Source of the DNA: Caenibius tardaugens NBRC 16725
GTDB taxonomy: Bacteria; Pseudomonadota; Alphaproteobacteria; Sphingomonadales; Sphingomonadaceae
Length of the DNA stretch: 64,000 nucleotides
Assembly (NCBI RefSeq): GCF_003860345.1
Contig: NZ_CP034179.1
Coordinates: 806,001 to 870,000 of the forward strand
Reading direction: 5' to 3'
The position numbers and the translations under genes were made by a program. Within the stretch, counting starts at the first letter, position 1, and every line of letters starts with the position of its first letter. The notes beneath the pieces are model-generated. The model did not search any database and was not told the origin of the DNA. It saw nothing but the letters and a program-made list of their open reading frames with translations. Of this stretch, positions 17,369-26,800 are shown piece after piece.

Positions 17369-18175
17369 ATGAACCAACTGTTCCTATTCGCCGCATGCTT
17401 GTTCGTTGTTCTACTCATATCTGAAATTTTATGTGGTCGACACAAAGGCATCTATTCCAGCGCAGATTGGAAGGTTAATGTAACCTCCTACCTTGTGGGG
17501 ATTGGGCTGATGAGGCCTCTTATGGCTATAGTAACCGCGACTGCCATCACGTTCCTTTTACCGACGTCTCAAGGCGCTCTCGCCCATCTGTCACTCATCC
17601 CTTCTTTTATCGGGATATCGCTGATTGCCGAATTTGCGTTCTATTGGACTCACCGCCTGTCTCACGAGGGGGCAGGTAAATACCCGCGCCTCACAGGGCT
17701 TTGGAAGCTCCATCGCACCCACCATTCTGGCAAATATATGAATGTTGGAACCAATTTTCGTCAGAACCTTGGTTGGCTCGTAGTTCAGCCGGAAGTATGG
17801 GTCTTCGGGCTGGCCATTCACTTCGGCCTTGGGGCTGCTGCAGGCTTGGCTGCTGGGGTTAGGCTCGTCTGGAACCTTATTACACATTGCAATTTCAGGT
17901 GGGACGATCCGATCCGACGGCATCGTTACGCAGGTCCATTGCTCCGCGGCCTTGAGCATATATTCGTGACGCCCGGTTTGCATCATACGCATCACGGCTG
18001 GGGCCGCGACGGTGCGAGTTACCGCAACTACGGCACGGTCTTTTCTTTATTCGACACTTTGTTTGGTACGTTACATATTCCTGACGGTCGCCCTGCTCGA
18101 TACGGCCTCCCGGGAGCACAGGATCATTGGCTTGAAGAGGTGTTCTATCCTTTGATCCGCAAAAATCGGAAATGA
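17369..18175 (+). CDS. Sterol desaturase/fatty acid hydroxylase family membrane protein
   Basis: A 268-residue integral membrane di-iron enzyme. The histidine clusters of the family are present: HRLSH, HRTHH and HHTHH, spaced as usual between hydrophobic segments (LFLFAACLFVVLLISEIL at the N-terminus, others around residues 55-95 and 145-165). These bind two irons for O2-dependent hydroxylation or desaturation of a lipid, sterol or carotenoid-like substrate in the inner membrane. I take ATG 17369 because GAGAGG sits five to six bases upstream; ATG 17348 lacks such a site. A link to the steroid genes at 52-57 kb is possible but not shown. Confidence 0.85.
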   Translation: MNQLFLFAACLFVVLLISEILCGRHKGIYSSADWKVNVTSYLVGIGLMRPLMAIVTATAITFLLPTSQGALAHLSLIPSFIGISLIAEFAFYWTHRLSHEGAGKYPRLTGLWKLHRTHHSGKYMNVGTNFRQNLGWLVVQPEVWVFGLAIHFGLGAAAGLAAGVRLVWNLITHCNFRWDDPIRRHRYAGPLLRGLEHIFVTPGLHHTHHGWGRDGASYRNYGTVFSLFDTLFGTLHIPDGRPARYGLPGAQDHWLEEVFYPLIRKNRK

Positions 18176-18211
18176 GTTGATGTTGGCAAGTGCAGGTCCT
18201 GAATTCGAGTA

Positions 18212-18312
18212 GCGTTAACCAGAACGAATTGACCAAACACCAAATCTGTTCCCATGTTTTTCACGCATCACCAACTTTAACCGCCTTGTGGTGATCACGC
18301 TTTTGGTTTCCA
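18212..18312 (+). repeat. Decayed IS6 left-end remnant
   Basis: A degenerate match to the IS6 region spanning the end of the left noncoding part and the first ~25 codons (CACCAAATCTGTTCCCATGT against the normal CGCCAAATCCGTTCAGATAT; CGCCTTGTGGTGAT). The start codon is lost and several indels are present, marking an old insertion. The rest of 18176-18455 shows nothing else. Confidence 0.6.
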
Positions 18313-18455
18313 TATGCCGTCAAAGCGTCTGTATGTGGTCGGCTAAGCGATAATTGCGAATCCACGAGTCCGCTTTGTTGGCGTTACCGGACAGGCAGCT
18401 TCCCGCGGATCAATGCGATTACCGGCCCTTGGTTAGGCCGAGGGCCGGCATGGGA

Positions 18456-19184
18456 CTAGATGTCAGTTCGCTCGGATAAGGTCAGGGCATCGTCCACGTC
18501 TACGCCCAGATATCTGACAGTGTTCTCAATATTGGTATGTCCAAGCAAGATTTGCACGGCGCGCAGGTTACCGGTCGCTTTGTAGATTAGCGACGCCTTG
18601 GTTCGTCGCATTGAATGTGTCCCATATTCTCTAGAATTGAGACCAACAGTTGTGACCCATTCATCCACCAGGCGAGCATATTGCCGTGTGCTCAGATGGC
18701 CCATGTAATCAATCCGGCTGGGGAACACGAAATCGACGGTCGTTCCGCCACGGCGCTGCAACCAATTGTCCAGACTCCTGCGTGCTTCGGTCATGATTTC
18801 GAATTGCACTGGCCTGCCCGTCTTTTGTTGGATCACCGTCGCGCGGTTACGGATAAGAGCTCCACTAACAACGTCACCAATCCTGAGCTTTACCAGATCA
18901 CAGCCTCGTAGCTTGCTGTCGATTGCCAGATCGAAGAGTGCCCGATCACGCAGTCGATTGTGTTCATCGAGATAAAAACGGATGGCCCAGATATCTCGCG
19001 GTTTAAGAGGGCGTTTTGCCCCCACATTCTGGCCAGCATTCCATGGGCGCCGCTGGTGGACGGCAGGGTCAAGGTCTGAATGTCCCATAACACTTCTCCA
19101 ATTGGCCGACATGGCCACCGGGAGAATATCGCTGTTCTTGGGACTAAGCGCTGACTCTGACATTGCTGATTTTTGAGCCGCCAA
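18456..19184 (-). CDS. Tyrosine recombinase/integrase
   Basis: A 242-residue phage-integrase-family protein. The catalytic set is visible: SKLRGCDLVKL (first Arg), QQKTGRP (Lys), GTHSMRRTKAS (His-x-x-Arg), LLGHTNIENT (His) and TVRYLGV (Tyr nucleophile). It lacks a large arm-binding N-terminal domain, like the short integrases widespread in sphingomonads. The true start may be further in (WNAGQNVGAKRPLKP begins the conserved part; the first ~50 residues look unlike relatives). It may mobilise the adjacent segment; the tRNA-like 3' end at 20875 is a candidate attachment site. Confidence 0.88.
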   Translation of the reverse strand: MAAQKSAMSESALSPKNSDILPVAMSANWRSVMGHSDLDPAVHQRRPWNAGQNVGAKRPLKPRDIWAIRFYLDEHNRLRDRALFDLAIDSKLRGCDLVKLRIGDVVSGALIRNRATVIQQKTGRPVQFEIMTEARRSLDNWLQRRGGTTVDFVFPSRIDYMGHLSTRQYARLVDEWVTTVGLNSREYGTHSMRRTKASLIYKATGNLRAVQILLGHTNIENTVRYLGVDVDDALTLSERTDI

Positions 19185-19297
19185 TTAAGCTTAGCGAAAG
19201 TGGGCCTCCATTCGCATCGCGCAGTTGCGGCGTTGTTTCGTTGTCGTATCACGCCTATTTCTCCTTCCAGCATGAAACCCATGCAGGAGAATTCTTA

Positions 19298-20110
19298 ATG
19301 GACCAGAAGCTCACAGATGCCCAACTGGATGCCTATCTGGCCCGGATTGGCGTCGCCCGGCCCGAGCAGGCCGATATCGCTGCGCTGAAGATGATCCATC
19401 AAAGGCATGCGCTTGGTTTCACCTGGGAAGCCATCGATTGTTTCATGGGCTGGCCCTCCAGCCTCGCGCCGCACACCACCTTCGCCAAGATGGTGGAAGG
19501 ACGTCGAGGCGGCTGGTGTTATGAGATGAACGGGCTGCTAGGCGCGGCTCTGTCCGCCTGCGGCTTCACTGTGACGCGGCTCTGCGGTGGTGTCCGGCGA
19601 GCGGATATGGGCGATCTGGCACTCGGCAATCACCTGACGCTGCGGATCGACCTTGAAGAACCCTGGCTGGCCGAAGCGGGATTGGGCGATGCACTTGTCG
19701 ATCCGGTTCCGCTCGTTATTGGCCCGATCGCCCAGAACGGGTATGATTTCGCGATAAAGCCAGCTGACGGCGACTGGCTGCGCTTCCATAATCATGCGTT
19801 TGGTAGCGCTCCGACCTTCGATTTTCGCCCCGACTATACCGACGAAGCTGCACTAGCCGGTTCTCAACGCTGGCTGATGGAAAACGATGCATCACCCTTC
19901 CGGGCCAATCTCGTGATCCAGCGACATTTTCCGGATCGGATCGAGAGCCTAGTGAATGCAACCTGGCGTACAATCTCGCCACGAGGTATCGTCGAGCGGC
20001 CGGTCGGCGACTTTTCCACGTTCAAATCCCTGCTCGAACATGTATTTCAGATCGATCCGCCGCGATGTGAAGCGATTTGGAGTCGTGCCAGCGTGAACTC
20101 TGACGCGTAA
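19298..20110 (+). CDS. Arylamine N-acetyltransferase
   Basis: A 270-residue NAT-family protein that would transfer acetyl from acetyl-CoA to arylamines or related compounds in the cytoplasm. The catalytic Cys is in RRGGWCYEMN and the His in LGNHLTLRI. At the place of the third triad residue, where NATs usually have ADVGFG, this protein reads AEAGLG, so Asp appears replaced by Glu; a few Bacillus NATs are known to use Glu. ATG 19298 follows AGGAG by eight bases; the frame extends upstream to 19163 but that part overlaps the divergent recombinase and has no family similarity. May detoxify aromatic amines. Confidence 0.87.
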   Translation: MDQKLTDAQLDAYLARIGVARPEQADIAALKMIHQRHALGFTWEAIDCFMGWPSSLAPHTTFAKMVEGRRGGWCYEMNGLLGAALSACGFTVTRLCGGVRRADMGDLALGNHLTLRIDLEEPWLAEAGLGDALVDPVPLVIGPIAQNGYDFAIKPADGDWLRFHNHAFGSAPTFDFRPDYTDEAALAGSQRWLMENDASPFRANLVIQRHFPDRIESLVNATWRTISPRGIVERPVGDFSTFKSLLEHVFQIDPPRCEAIWSRASVNSDA

Positions 20111-20111
20111 A

Positions 20112-20140
20112 ATGACCGCTGCCGCCAACACAGCGGCCAT
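20112..20140 (+). terminator. Hairpin after the N-acetyltransferase gene
   Basis: ATGACCGCTG pairs with CAGCGGCCAT (one G-T pair) across a 9-base loop, starting two bases after the stop codon. Placement suggests a terminator; no strong T-run follows. Confidence 0.4.
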
Positions 20141-20255
20141 TCAAAGGCGAAGGCCTGCGGTCTGAAAGCTTCCGTTCGTTCAGGTTGACGTTGGAGCTCC
20201 GTGAGCGTGGGATTTCCTTAGATGCGATGCAAGACAATTTGGGTTAAAGGGTCCC

Positions 20256-20489
20256 ATGGGCTGGGAACACGACTATTACCGGGCAACATGCGCGAAGTGC
20301 GGTCGCACGGGAGCGGTGATCATTTCGTCGGACGACTGGGGCAGGAACGCTCGGCGGTACGAAGGGTTCGAAAACGTCGAACCATCAAACACCGTCGTTG
20401 GCCGACTCCGCCAGGATCGTCGAGAGATGAACGGACTTTGCCCATGTGGCAGCAACGAGATTACTCGGGGAAGTCTGATCGATCCTTGA
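20256..20489 (+). CDS. Small zinc-ribbon-like hypothetical protein
   Basis: A 77-residue protein with two Cys pairs, CAKC near residue 12 and CPCGS near residue 62, which could bind one zinc. AAAGGG lies just upstream of the ATG. No family is recognised; similar short Cys-pair proteins are common hypothetical genes. Composition is ordinary and the frame has no rival. Moderate certainty that it is a gene at all. Confidence 0.5.
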   Translation: MGWEHDYYRATCAKCGRTGAVIISSDDWGRNARRYEGFENVEPSNTVVGRLRQDRREMNGLCPCGSNEITRGSLIDP

Positions 20490-20966
20490 GGTCGGATCGC
20501 TGATCTAAGCACGCGGCAACCAAGCTTCGGCGCTCTTCGCAGTCTTCGCGGGAAACGTGAGAATTTGTCAGGGATGGTCGCCCTTGATTTTGCGCAATAA
20601 TTGCGACTACGTTTATGCCATGAGTTCGGCAGTAATGCTTGTTCTCGGATACCCGATCGATCTTGTGGCGTGGGGTGCTGCTCTGACCTGTTTCATGATG
20701 GCTAAACCCAAAATGAGCATGGAGATGAGTATGGACTATCGCGTCAAAGCTGAGTGCAAAACGAAGTTTGGGACAAAGGTGTTGCTCGCGGTTGCGTGGA
20801 GCCTGGTTGGGTGCAGCACCCCACGTCAATAGGATGGTCGGTTCCTTCGGGATTGAGTGTGCCGAGGCGCCGCAAGGGAGGGGTTCGATTCCCCTCCCTC
20901 CACCTTTGCGGACTTCGCGCTAGCTTGCGGCAGCCTGCCAAGATTTCCCGGACTTGGGATGTCACG
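20490..20966. other. Gene-free stretch with a tRNA-like 3' end
   Basis: No credible gene is seen; an open frame at 20557-20832 lacks a ribosome site and known domains. The only structured feature is the T-arm-like sequence at 20875-20903. The region separates the plus-strand genes from the end of the minus-strand four-gene operon. Confidence 0.5.
20875..20903 (+). other. tRNA/tmRNA 3'-end-like sequence, possible att site
   Basis: AGGGG-TTCGATT-CCCCT is a perfect T-stem and seven-base T-loop, followed by CCCTCCACC, an acceptor-strand-like end resembling tmRNA or tRNA 3' ends. No matching 5' half of a tRNA is found upstream. An isolated 3' end like this is what an integrase leaves as an attachment site. 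It lies at the edge of the operon at 20967-29081 and 1.7 kb from a tyrosine recombinase. Confidence 0.45.
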
Positions 20967-22556
20967 CTAGAAGGGATCGCGGCGCTTGCGTCGGTCTTCG
21001 AGACCGTAAAGCGGCATCGAGCCGAAGAGGTGATCGTGGTTCGCGCGCCGTTTTGCGCGCTCTTCGACACCGATTGCAAACGACAGGTAGAATAAGGCGG
21101 ACCGCGCCATCTTCATAACCCGGAGGGCCTTGGCTTCCAGCTCGTCGCTGCCAATCGCGATGCCGAAGCCCTTGTTGCTCGCCTCGATGACCATGAACGG
21201 TTTGGCCCAACCCTCACTCACGCGAAGATAGGTGTGCTCAAGTGCGTTGCGGATGGCGTGCAGCTCGCGAGCGTCGGCTGCCGTCGTCATCTTGAAGTCG
21301 TCGTCGAAGAGTTCCTTCGACAGCCAGAACAAGCCGCGCAACGGCAAATTTTCACGCGCTTGAAATTGCGGCAGCAGCCGAGATTTTCTCTCGACCATCC
21401 AGACGTTTTTGAAGCTGATCCGGTCAGGAGCCTTTTTCAGCTTCCAGTAGTGATCGACGAGAAAGGCAACCTTGTCGAGCAGCGAATAGGCAATGCGGAA
21501 CGCGATTCGAACCCGCTCGCTGGCGAGCGAATAGAGCGGATAATCGAGCGTGTCGGTAAGCTTCACACCGCGATCGGAAAAATGCACCTTGGTCGAGCTT
21601 ATCCCCTCGAACAACGTGAAGCGGGCGGACGCATATTCCTGCTTCATCTGGTTGAAGAAGCCCAAGATCGGTGGTGGAAGATACCCATCGGGGCGGTCAT
21701 TCAATCCCTCGATGATCGGAGGGAGCATCAGGTCGTCTGCGGCACCAGCCAAATGGGCTCCTAGGTCATTCAACGGGCATAGGAAGAGCTGATTTTGCAG
21801 GCACCACCGACGATAGGAGCGTTCGAGTTTGGATCGGCCTTCAAACCCCTCATCGAGACGCTGCAAAGCGCGAACCGCGTCAAGGTTGACAGCATTCGCC
21901 AGCTCCGACGCACTGTTTGCAAAGAAGGCAACGGCAAGCGCGGGGTCGAGGGACTCATAGATGGCGTCGTCGGCCATCGCCGAGCGAAGAGCATCATAGG
22001 CGTGCAGAGCAACGATGGCCCGCTCGCGGTCATCGACAAGCATGCTGGCGAGAGAGCTGAGACCACTGCCACGGTTGCCCCGCGCCATGGCGAAGGCGGG
22101 AATGATTTGCAGGGCAGCATCCCAGCCGGCGATCGCATCGATGGAGCGGCCTACCGTATGGAGCACATTGGCCCGGTTCGTCAGGATTTGACAACGCCGG
22201 ACCTTGTCGAGGCTGGCGAATCCCGGATGCGTTGCAGCACGGGATAGCGCCAGCAACTCCTCTTGCCGTTCAACCGATTCCCAAGACCATGACTGGCGCA
22301 CGTTCGCGATCTGCGATCGGGCCGCCCAGGCATTTGCCCGGAAATACTCGACCAAAGCACCATCCTTGTCGCCGAGGGGGCGCTTGCCGAGATCGTCGAG
22401 CAGAAAAAGTGCTCGCTTCGGGCCTCGGTCGAACGAAGCATCGAGGGAATCGTCGATAAGCTCGGCGATATAGGCGAGCGCATCGGCATCGGTCATCTGT
22501 GTAATGCTGCGTTCGCAGCGCTTATTCAGCGCGTCGAGGCCGGGATTTTCAGTCAT
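20967..22556 (-). CDS. LA2681-type HEPN protein (putative RNase)
   Basis: A 529-residue protein. The N-terminal half is alpha-helical and TPR-like (for example CQILTNRANVLHTVGRSIDAIAGWDAAL). The C-terminal ~240 residues match the LA2681-like HEPN pattern, with the HEPN catalytic motif R-x4-H as RNALEH at residues 436-441. HEPN proteins with this motif are usually metal-independent RNases, often toxins or effectors of defence systems. Its ATG overlaps the stop of the AAA/DUF4143 gene upstream by four bases; it is the last gene of the four-gene operon. Recognition of the LA2681 family is from memory of the domain architecture; the RX4H motif is directly visible. Confidence 0.75.
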   Translation of the reverse strand: MTENPGLDALNKRCERSITQMTDADALAYIAELIDDSLDASFDRGPKRALFLLDDLGKRPLGDKDGALVEYFRANAWAARSQIANVRQSWSWESVERQEELLALSRAATHPGFASLDKVRRCQILTNRANVLHTVGRSIDAIAGWDAALQIIPAFAMARGNRGSGLSSLASMLVDDRERAIVALHAYDALRSAMADDAIYESLDPALAVAFFANSASELANAVNLDAVRALQRLDEGFEGRSKLERSYRRWCLQNQLFLCPLNDLGAHLAGAADDLMLPPIIEGLNDRPDGYLPPPILGFFNQMKQEYASARFTLFEGISSTKVHFSDRGVKLTDTLDYPLYSLASERVRIAFRIAYSLLDKVAFLVDHYWKLKKAPDRISFKNVWMVERKSRLLPQFQARENLPLRGLFWLSKELFDDDFKMTTAADARELHAIRNALEHTYLRVSEGWAKPFMVIEASNKGFGIAIGSDELEAKALRVMKMARSALFYLSFAIGVEERAKRRANHDHLFGSMPLYGLEDRRKRRDPF

Positions 22557-23836
22557 CGCGCGGTAGTCTGCGCAAGATCGGGTTGGTGGATGAGGGCTAG
22601 TGCATCGGCTAGGCAGAAGATAGGCACCTTGCCATTGCCGGGCTCAAGGCTTTCTCGTCCGCCGTTGATCACGAAGGCCCGTTCTGCGCCAACCTCCGCC
22701 ACCGCGTCATAGAAGCCCGCCTTTGGAGCCGTATCGTCGCCCAGCTTGACCTCAATCGCCCAGCGCCGGTCAGCGCCAAAATCCACGACGATGTCGATTT
22801 CCTGCTTATTGTCGTTGCGATAAAAATACAGCTCAGCGGATTTCGGCTTGCGAAGCGACAGCGCTTCGAGAACGAAGCCTTCCCAGCTCTTTCCGCAAAG
22901 CGGGTTGGCGCGCAGATCGTCGACGGCTGCGAAATTCCAGTTCTCATGCAGCAGGCCGCTGTCACGGATGAAAAATCGCGCCGGCTTGTCGATGCGTTTT
23001 CCCTCGTTCGGAAACCACGGGCGCAATACCCGGACCAGGCGCGTCATGTGCAGGTGGGCGAGCAGCTCTCTGATGATATTGACCTTGCAGCCGAGCCGCT
23101 GCGCTGCCTTATCCAGCAGCATTGGCTCGCCCTGGCTGACGGCAAGATGCTCCCACATCGGCTTGACCAGGTCCGGCCTTTCCAAAGCCCCCTTGGGGAT
23201 GAAGGCTGGGTCGGTGAGGGAACGCAAGTAGCTCGACCGCCATTCGAGGCTGGCTTGCTCGCTTTCGGCGAGATAGCTGTCGGGAAAACCGCCCCGTAGC
23301 CACATCCTGTGCTGAATATCGTAGTCGTCGGCCGCCGGGGCTTGCGCAGCCGTCTGGGCAACGACTTCACCCATTTCCGCTGCCGCGCTCGACGTATCAA
23401 GTTTGCTGGTGAGCTCGCTCATCTGAAAAGGCCACAGATCGATCTCGCCGTAACGCCCACCAAGTTGGCCTGCCAGCTGCGTAAGTTGCGCCGCGGCGGA
23501 CCCGAGTAGCAGCCACCGCGTGCTGTCCTTGGCGAATTCTCGTCGATCGAGGCAGGCACGCAGTTCCGGAAACAGTTCCGGTGCTTCCTGGGCTTCGTCG
23601 AGAATGATCAGCTTTCCGGCGTTGGCTTCATGGAAATGGTGAAAGTCCTGCACTTGCTTCCGGTCGTTGGCCGTTTGCATGTCGAGGAGAATGGTAGCGT
23701 CGGCGGCGCTGCCTGCGAGCTGCCGCGCGAGAAATGTTTTGCCGACCTGCCTTGGTCCCAGGATCAACGCACAACCATATCGGTCCAATTGCGCTTCGAG
23801 GTGACCCCGAACCGCGCGCACTACTCCCCCTTTCAT
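22553..23836 (-). CDS. AAA+ ATPase with DUF4143 (second copy in operon)
   Basis: A 427-residue AAA_14/DUF4143 protein. Walker A is LILGPRQVGKTFLA near residue 27 and Walker B LIILDEAQEAPELFPEL. The DUF4143 half includes WLRGGFPDSYL, a winged-helix-like middle and a terminal nuclease-like core YFYRNDNKQEIDIVV...RWAIEVK, which reads as a PD-(D/E)XK pattern (D, then E-x-K). Such ATPases are widespread and mostly uncharacterised. It is coupled by four-base overlaps to the STAND gene before it and the HEPN gene after it, and resembles the first gene of the operon (27894-29081), pointing to duplication. Confidence 0.85.
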   Translation of the reverse strand: MKGGVVRAVRGHLEAQLDRYGCALILGPRQVGKTFLARQLAGSAADATILLDMQTANDRKQVQDFHHFHEANAGKLIILDEAQEAPELFPELRACLDRREFAKDSTRWLLLGSAAAQLTQLAGQLGGRYGEIDLWPFQMSELTSKLDTSSAAAEMGEVVAQTAAQAPAADDYDIQHRMWLRGGFPDSYLAESEQASLEWRSSYLRSLTDPAFIPKGALERPDLVKPMWEHLAVSQGEPMLLDKAAQRLGCKVNIIRELLAHLHMTRLVRVLRPWFPNEGKRIDKPARFFIRDSGLLHENWNFAAVDDLRANPLCGKSWEGFVLEALSLRKPKSAELYFYRNDNKQEIDIVVDFGADRRWAIEVKLGDDTAPKAGFYDAVAEVGAERAFVINGGRESLEPGNGKVPIFCLADALALIHQPDLAQTTAR

Positions 23837-26800
23837 GGGCGCGTGAGATCAAGAACGACGATGGCGATGTCAGCGCGACGTTCGATGGGAAGCAAGGCTT
23901 GCAGCGCCAACTGCATGTCGAGCGCGCTGTCCGGCTTCGGCGCGCCGTGGGGGGGCAGCTTCAGCCGTTTTCCCGGTGGTGCGTCGGCGCCGAACCAAAA
24001 CACGACATAGATGCCCTTCTTCGCGGCCTTGTGCTCGATGCTGTAGAAGCGATCGAGCTGCGTCGCGGCCGCATTCCAGACATCATTGTGCCATTGCCCC
24101 TTGCATTCGAGCGGAACGGAGATGTCGCCAAACGAGAATGCCCCGTCGCTGCGGTTTCCCTGCGGCATGGCAACCTCGGGAGGCATCTGAATGTTGAACG
24201 GCAAGGCCGGGCCAAGCGCGATCAGCATTTGATCGCGGCACGCGTTTTCGTCGCGCGGCTTGCCCGCATCGTCATAGAAATTGTTGACCGGATTGAGCGC
24301 GTCGCCGCGCAGCCTTTCCTGGAGAAATGCCAGTTCGCTCAGAACGATCGCCTGAACGTCAGCAGCATTTTGCGGCTGCCCACTATCGCATAGGATCGCC
24401 TTGTAGGTTGCCAGCGGCGGAGTCGTGAAATTGGCTTCAAGGCGCGAGCGACGCTGCGTGGCAATCGCCGACTGAATTGTGCCGGTGTAGCCATCTTCGG
24501 GGGCGTCGCGCAGTGCGCGCAGGATACGCGATGCATGATCCGACGGATCCTTAGCGATCTGGAATACGGCCCATTCGAGAAGCTGCGTCGCATCCCAAGG
24601 ATTGTCGTCTCCGCTTGTGACACCGGCAGGGCGGTTGGCATAGGGCCATAGCAGCCGGAAGACTTGCACCAGCCATTCCAGTTGCTCCAGCGAAGGCGAA
24701 AGCCGCCCTTCCTTGTCGCCAAAGCGGTTGTAGAATGTCTGGCTTAGATGCCACAGCCACTTGCGGTCGAGCTTCGCGGGTTCGGGAAACGCTTTGACCG
24801 CCTCGTCGAAATCGAAGCCGTACTGGATGCCGCGCCAATAGCGGTACCGATCGCTGTCCTGCGACATGGCCGCAAGACGGGCTTTGGCTATCGCCCTCAG
24901 GCCATCGAGCCGCTCCCCCTCTGCCTCGACGGGGGCGATCAGGGCGCTCGCAAGTTCGTGCTCAATATCGTGCGAAAGGTTCGGGTGGCGCTCAAGCCAT
25001 TCGCGCGACAACTTCGATGAAAGCGGGCGTTCGCTTTCCGTGCGAACAAAGCGGTAAAGCCCTTGGACATGGGTCCGCTGATGCTCGAACATCGGTTCCA
25101 TCTTGCGCCGCCAATGTGCTTCATACGCAACCGGATCGCGTTGAAGATGGCCGCGCAAGGCTTCCTCGAGCCCATCGAACTGCTCCCGGCCGCTCAACAG
25201 CTCCTGTTCGCAACCGAGCAGCAGCGCGGATACAAGCTCGGCAGGGAGGCCATCGAAACCCTCGCCCGCCAGATGCCTGCGCCCCGCCCCAGCGAGCATG
25301 GGATAGATGAAATTCCACACGCGCGATTCCGCATAGTCTCGCGCTATCTGGTCAGCCGTTGGCAAATCGCTTCGGTGCAGAACGGCTTCAAAGCCTTCAA
25401 GCGCGGCATCGCGAATTTCCGGCCCCAGCCATTCCTCGATGCGGCCTTCTGGCGCGCCCTTGCGTTCAAGGTCGCTGAACATGGCGAGATAGGCGCGGGC
25501 GGGATTGACGATCCAGCCCAGTTCACCGCTGCGGACTGCAGCGATATTGGCGGTGTATTGCTTTCGCACCTTGGCCTTGTTCGCGGCCTCGCGCTTCTCG
25601 CGTGCTCGCCGGTTCTTTCTATCCTTGATTTCCCAATCTTCTAGCTTGCTCCGACCTGGCTTTCTGGTGAGGAAATCGATCAACTCCTGATCGCCCCTTG
25701 CATAAGGCCGGGCGAGTTGGCGGATGGCGGGTGGAATGACGCCCTCTGCCCGGAAGTGCGACACCAGCGCCATCCAGCTTTCGCGGTCAGCGGGATCGTT
25801 GCGCGCGACAAGCTCAATGAGCAAAAGCCGCGCATCGTCGTCCGTCATCCCAAAGCCGCTTGAAATCCGGGTGAGATGGAAACTTCGGCCAAAAAAGTGG
25901 GGATCGCGGGTTTGGTCAAGCAAGGCGAGACGTTGCACCCCGCGACGCAGTCTGTCGTCCAAACGCAGGTGATCGGCGATCGCCTGCACCTCTTCGTCGT
26001 TGCGCCTGTATTCGCGCTCGATCATCCCGAGCCAGTTCCGCAATTGCTCGGGTGAAACCGCGGAGGCGTCGTGCGCGAGCTGGCGGGAAATTAGTTTGCG
26101 CACCAGCCCAGCAAATTCGCTCCAACGCTCGTCATAACCGTCGCCCCACCACTTCTTTGGATCGAGCTTCGGCAGCACTTTTCCCGCAAGCGCGTCGAGG
26201 ACGGCCGCGATGCGCTGGTCCGGAAAATCACGCTCAAGCCGGAAGAACGAGCCGAAGGTGCGGCTTTCGCGGTCTTTCTCCTGAAATAGCCGGGCATGCT
26301 CGAGGATGATCCTGGCGATCAAGGCGTCGGGAATGACGTCGAACCCGATATCATCGAGCAGCTCGGCGGCGAGACGCTGGCAATCGTGTTGCTTGGATTT
26401 GAGCAGCCGGGTCAGGGCGTCAGGCCAATCAAAGCCGTCTCGTGGCGCTTTCGCCAAGGCCATCCCGGCATCGCGACGCTCGCGATACGCCCGCTTGGGA
26501 TCGAACAGGATAGCCGTCAGTTCGTCGCGGAGGTCGGACACCAGGTCACTGCCCACCAGCACCTCGGTAAAGAGCGAACGAAACGCCACCGTTTCGCGCT
26601 CATCCGTGATTATCGCGCGGATATCTTCGAGCAGGGCGTGCTGAGCGAGGCCGCTCGTCGATTCGGTTGCCCCGTAGCCGCCGCGGAACCACGGTTCGAA
26701 TTTGGACAGGCGGCGGAGCGAAACGATCAGGTCGCGCGCCTGATCGGAGCTTAACCCGTCGCCATCGCCATAGCGGATGATGCCATAGGGGTCGCGCTCT

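Noticed and set aside
20557-20832. 91-residue open frame
   Set aside because: No ribosome site, no family similarity, biased composition not like neighbouring genes.
20875-20903. Complete tRNA gene
   Set aside because: Only the T-arm and 3' acceptor part can be found; no D-arm or anticodon arm upstream fits.
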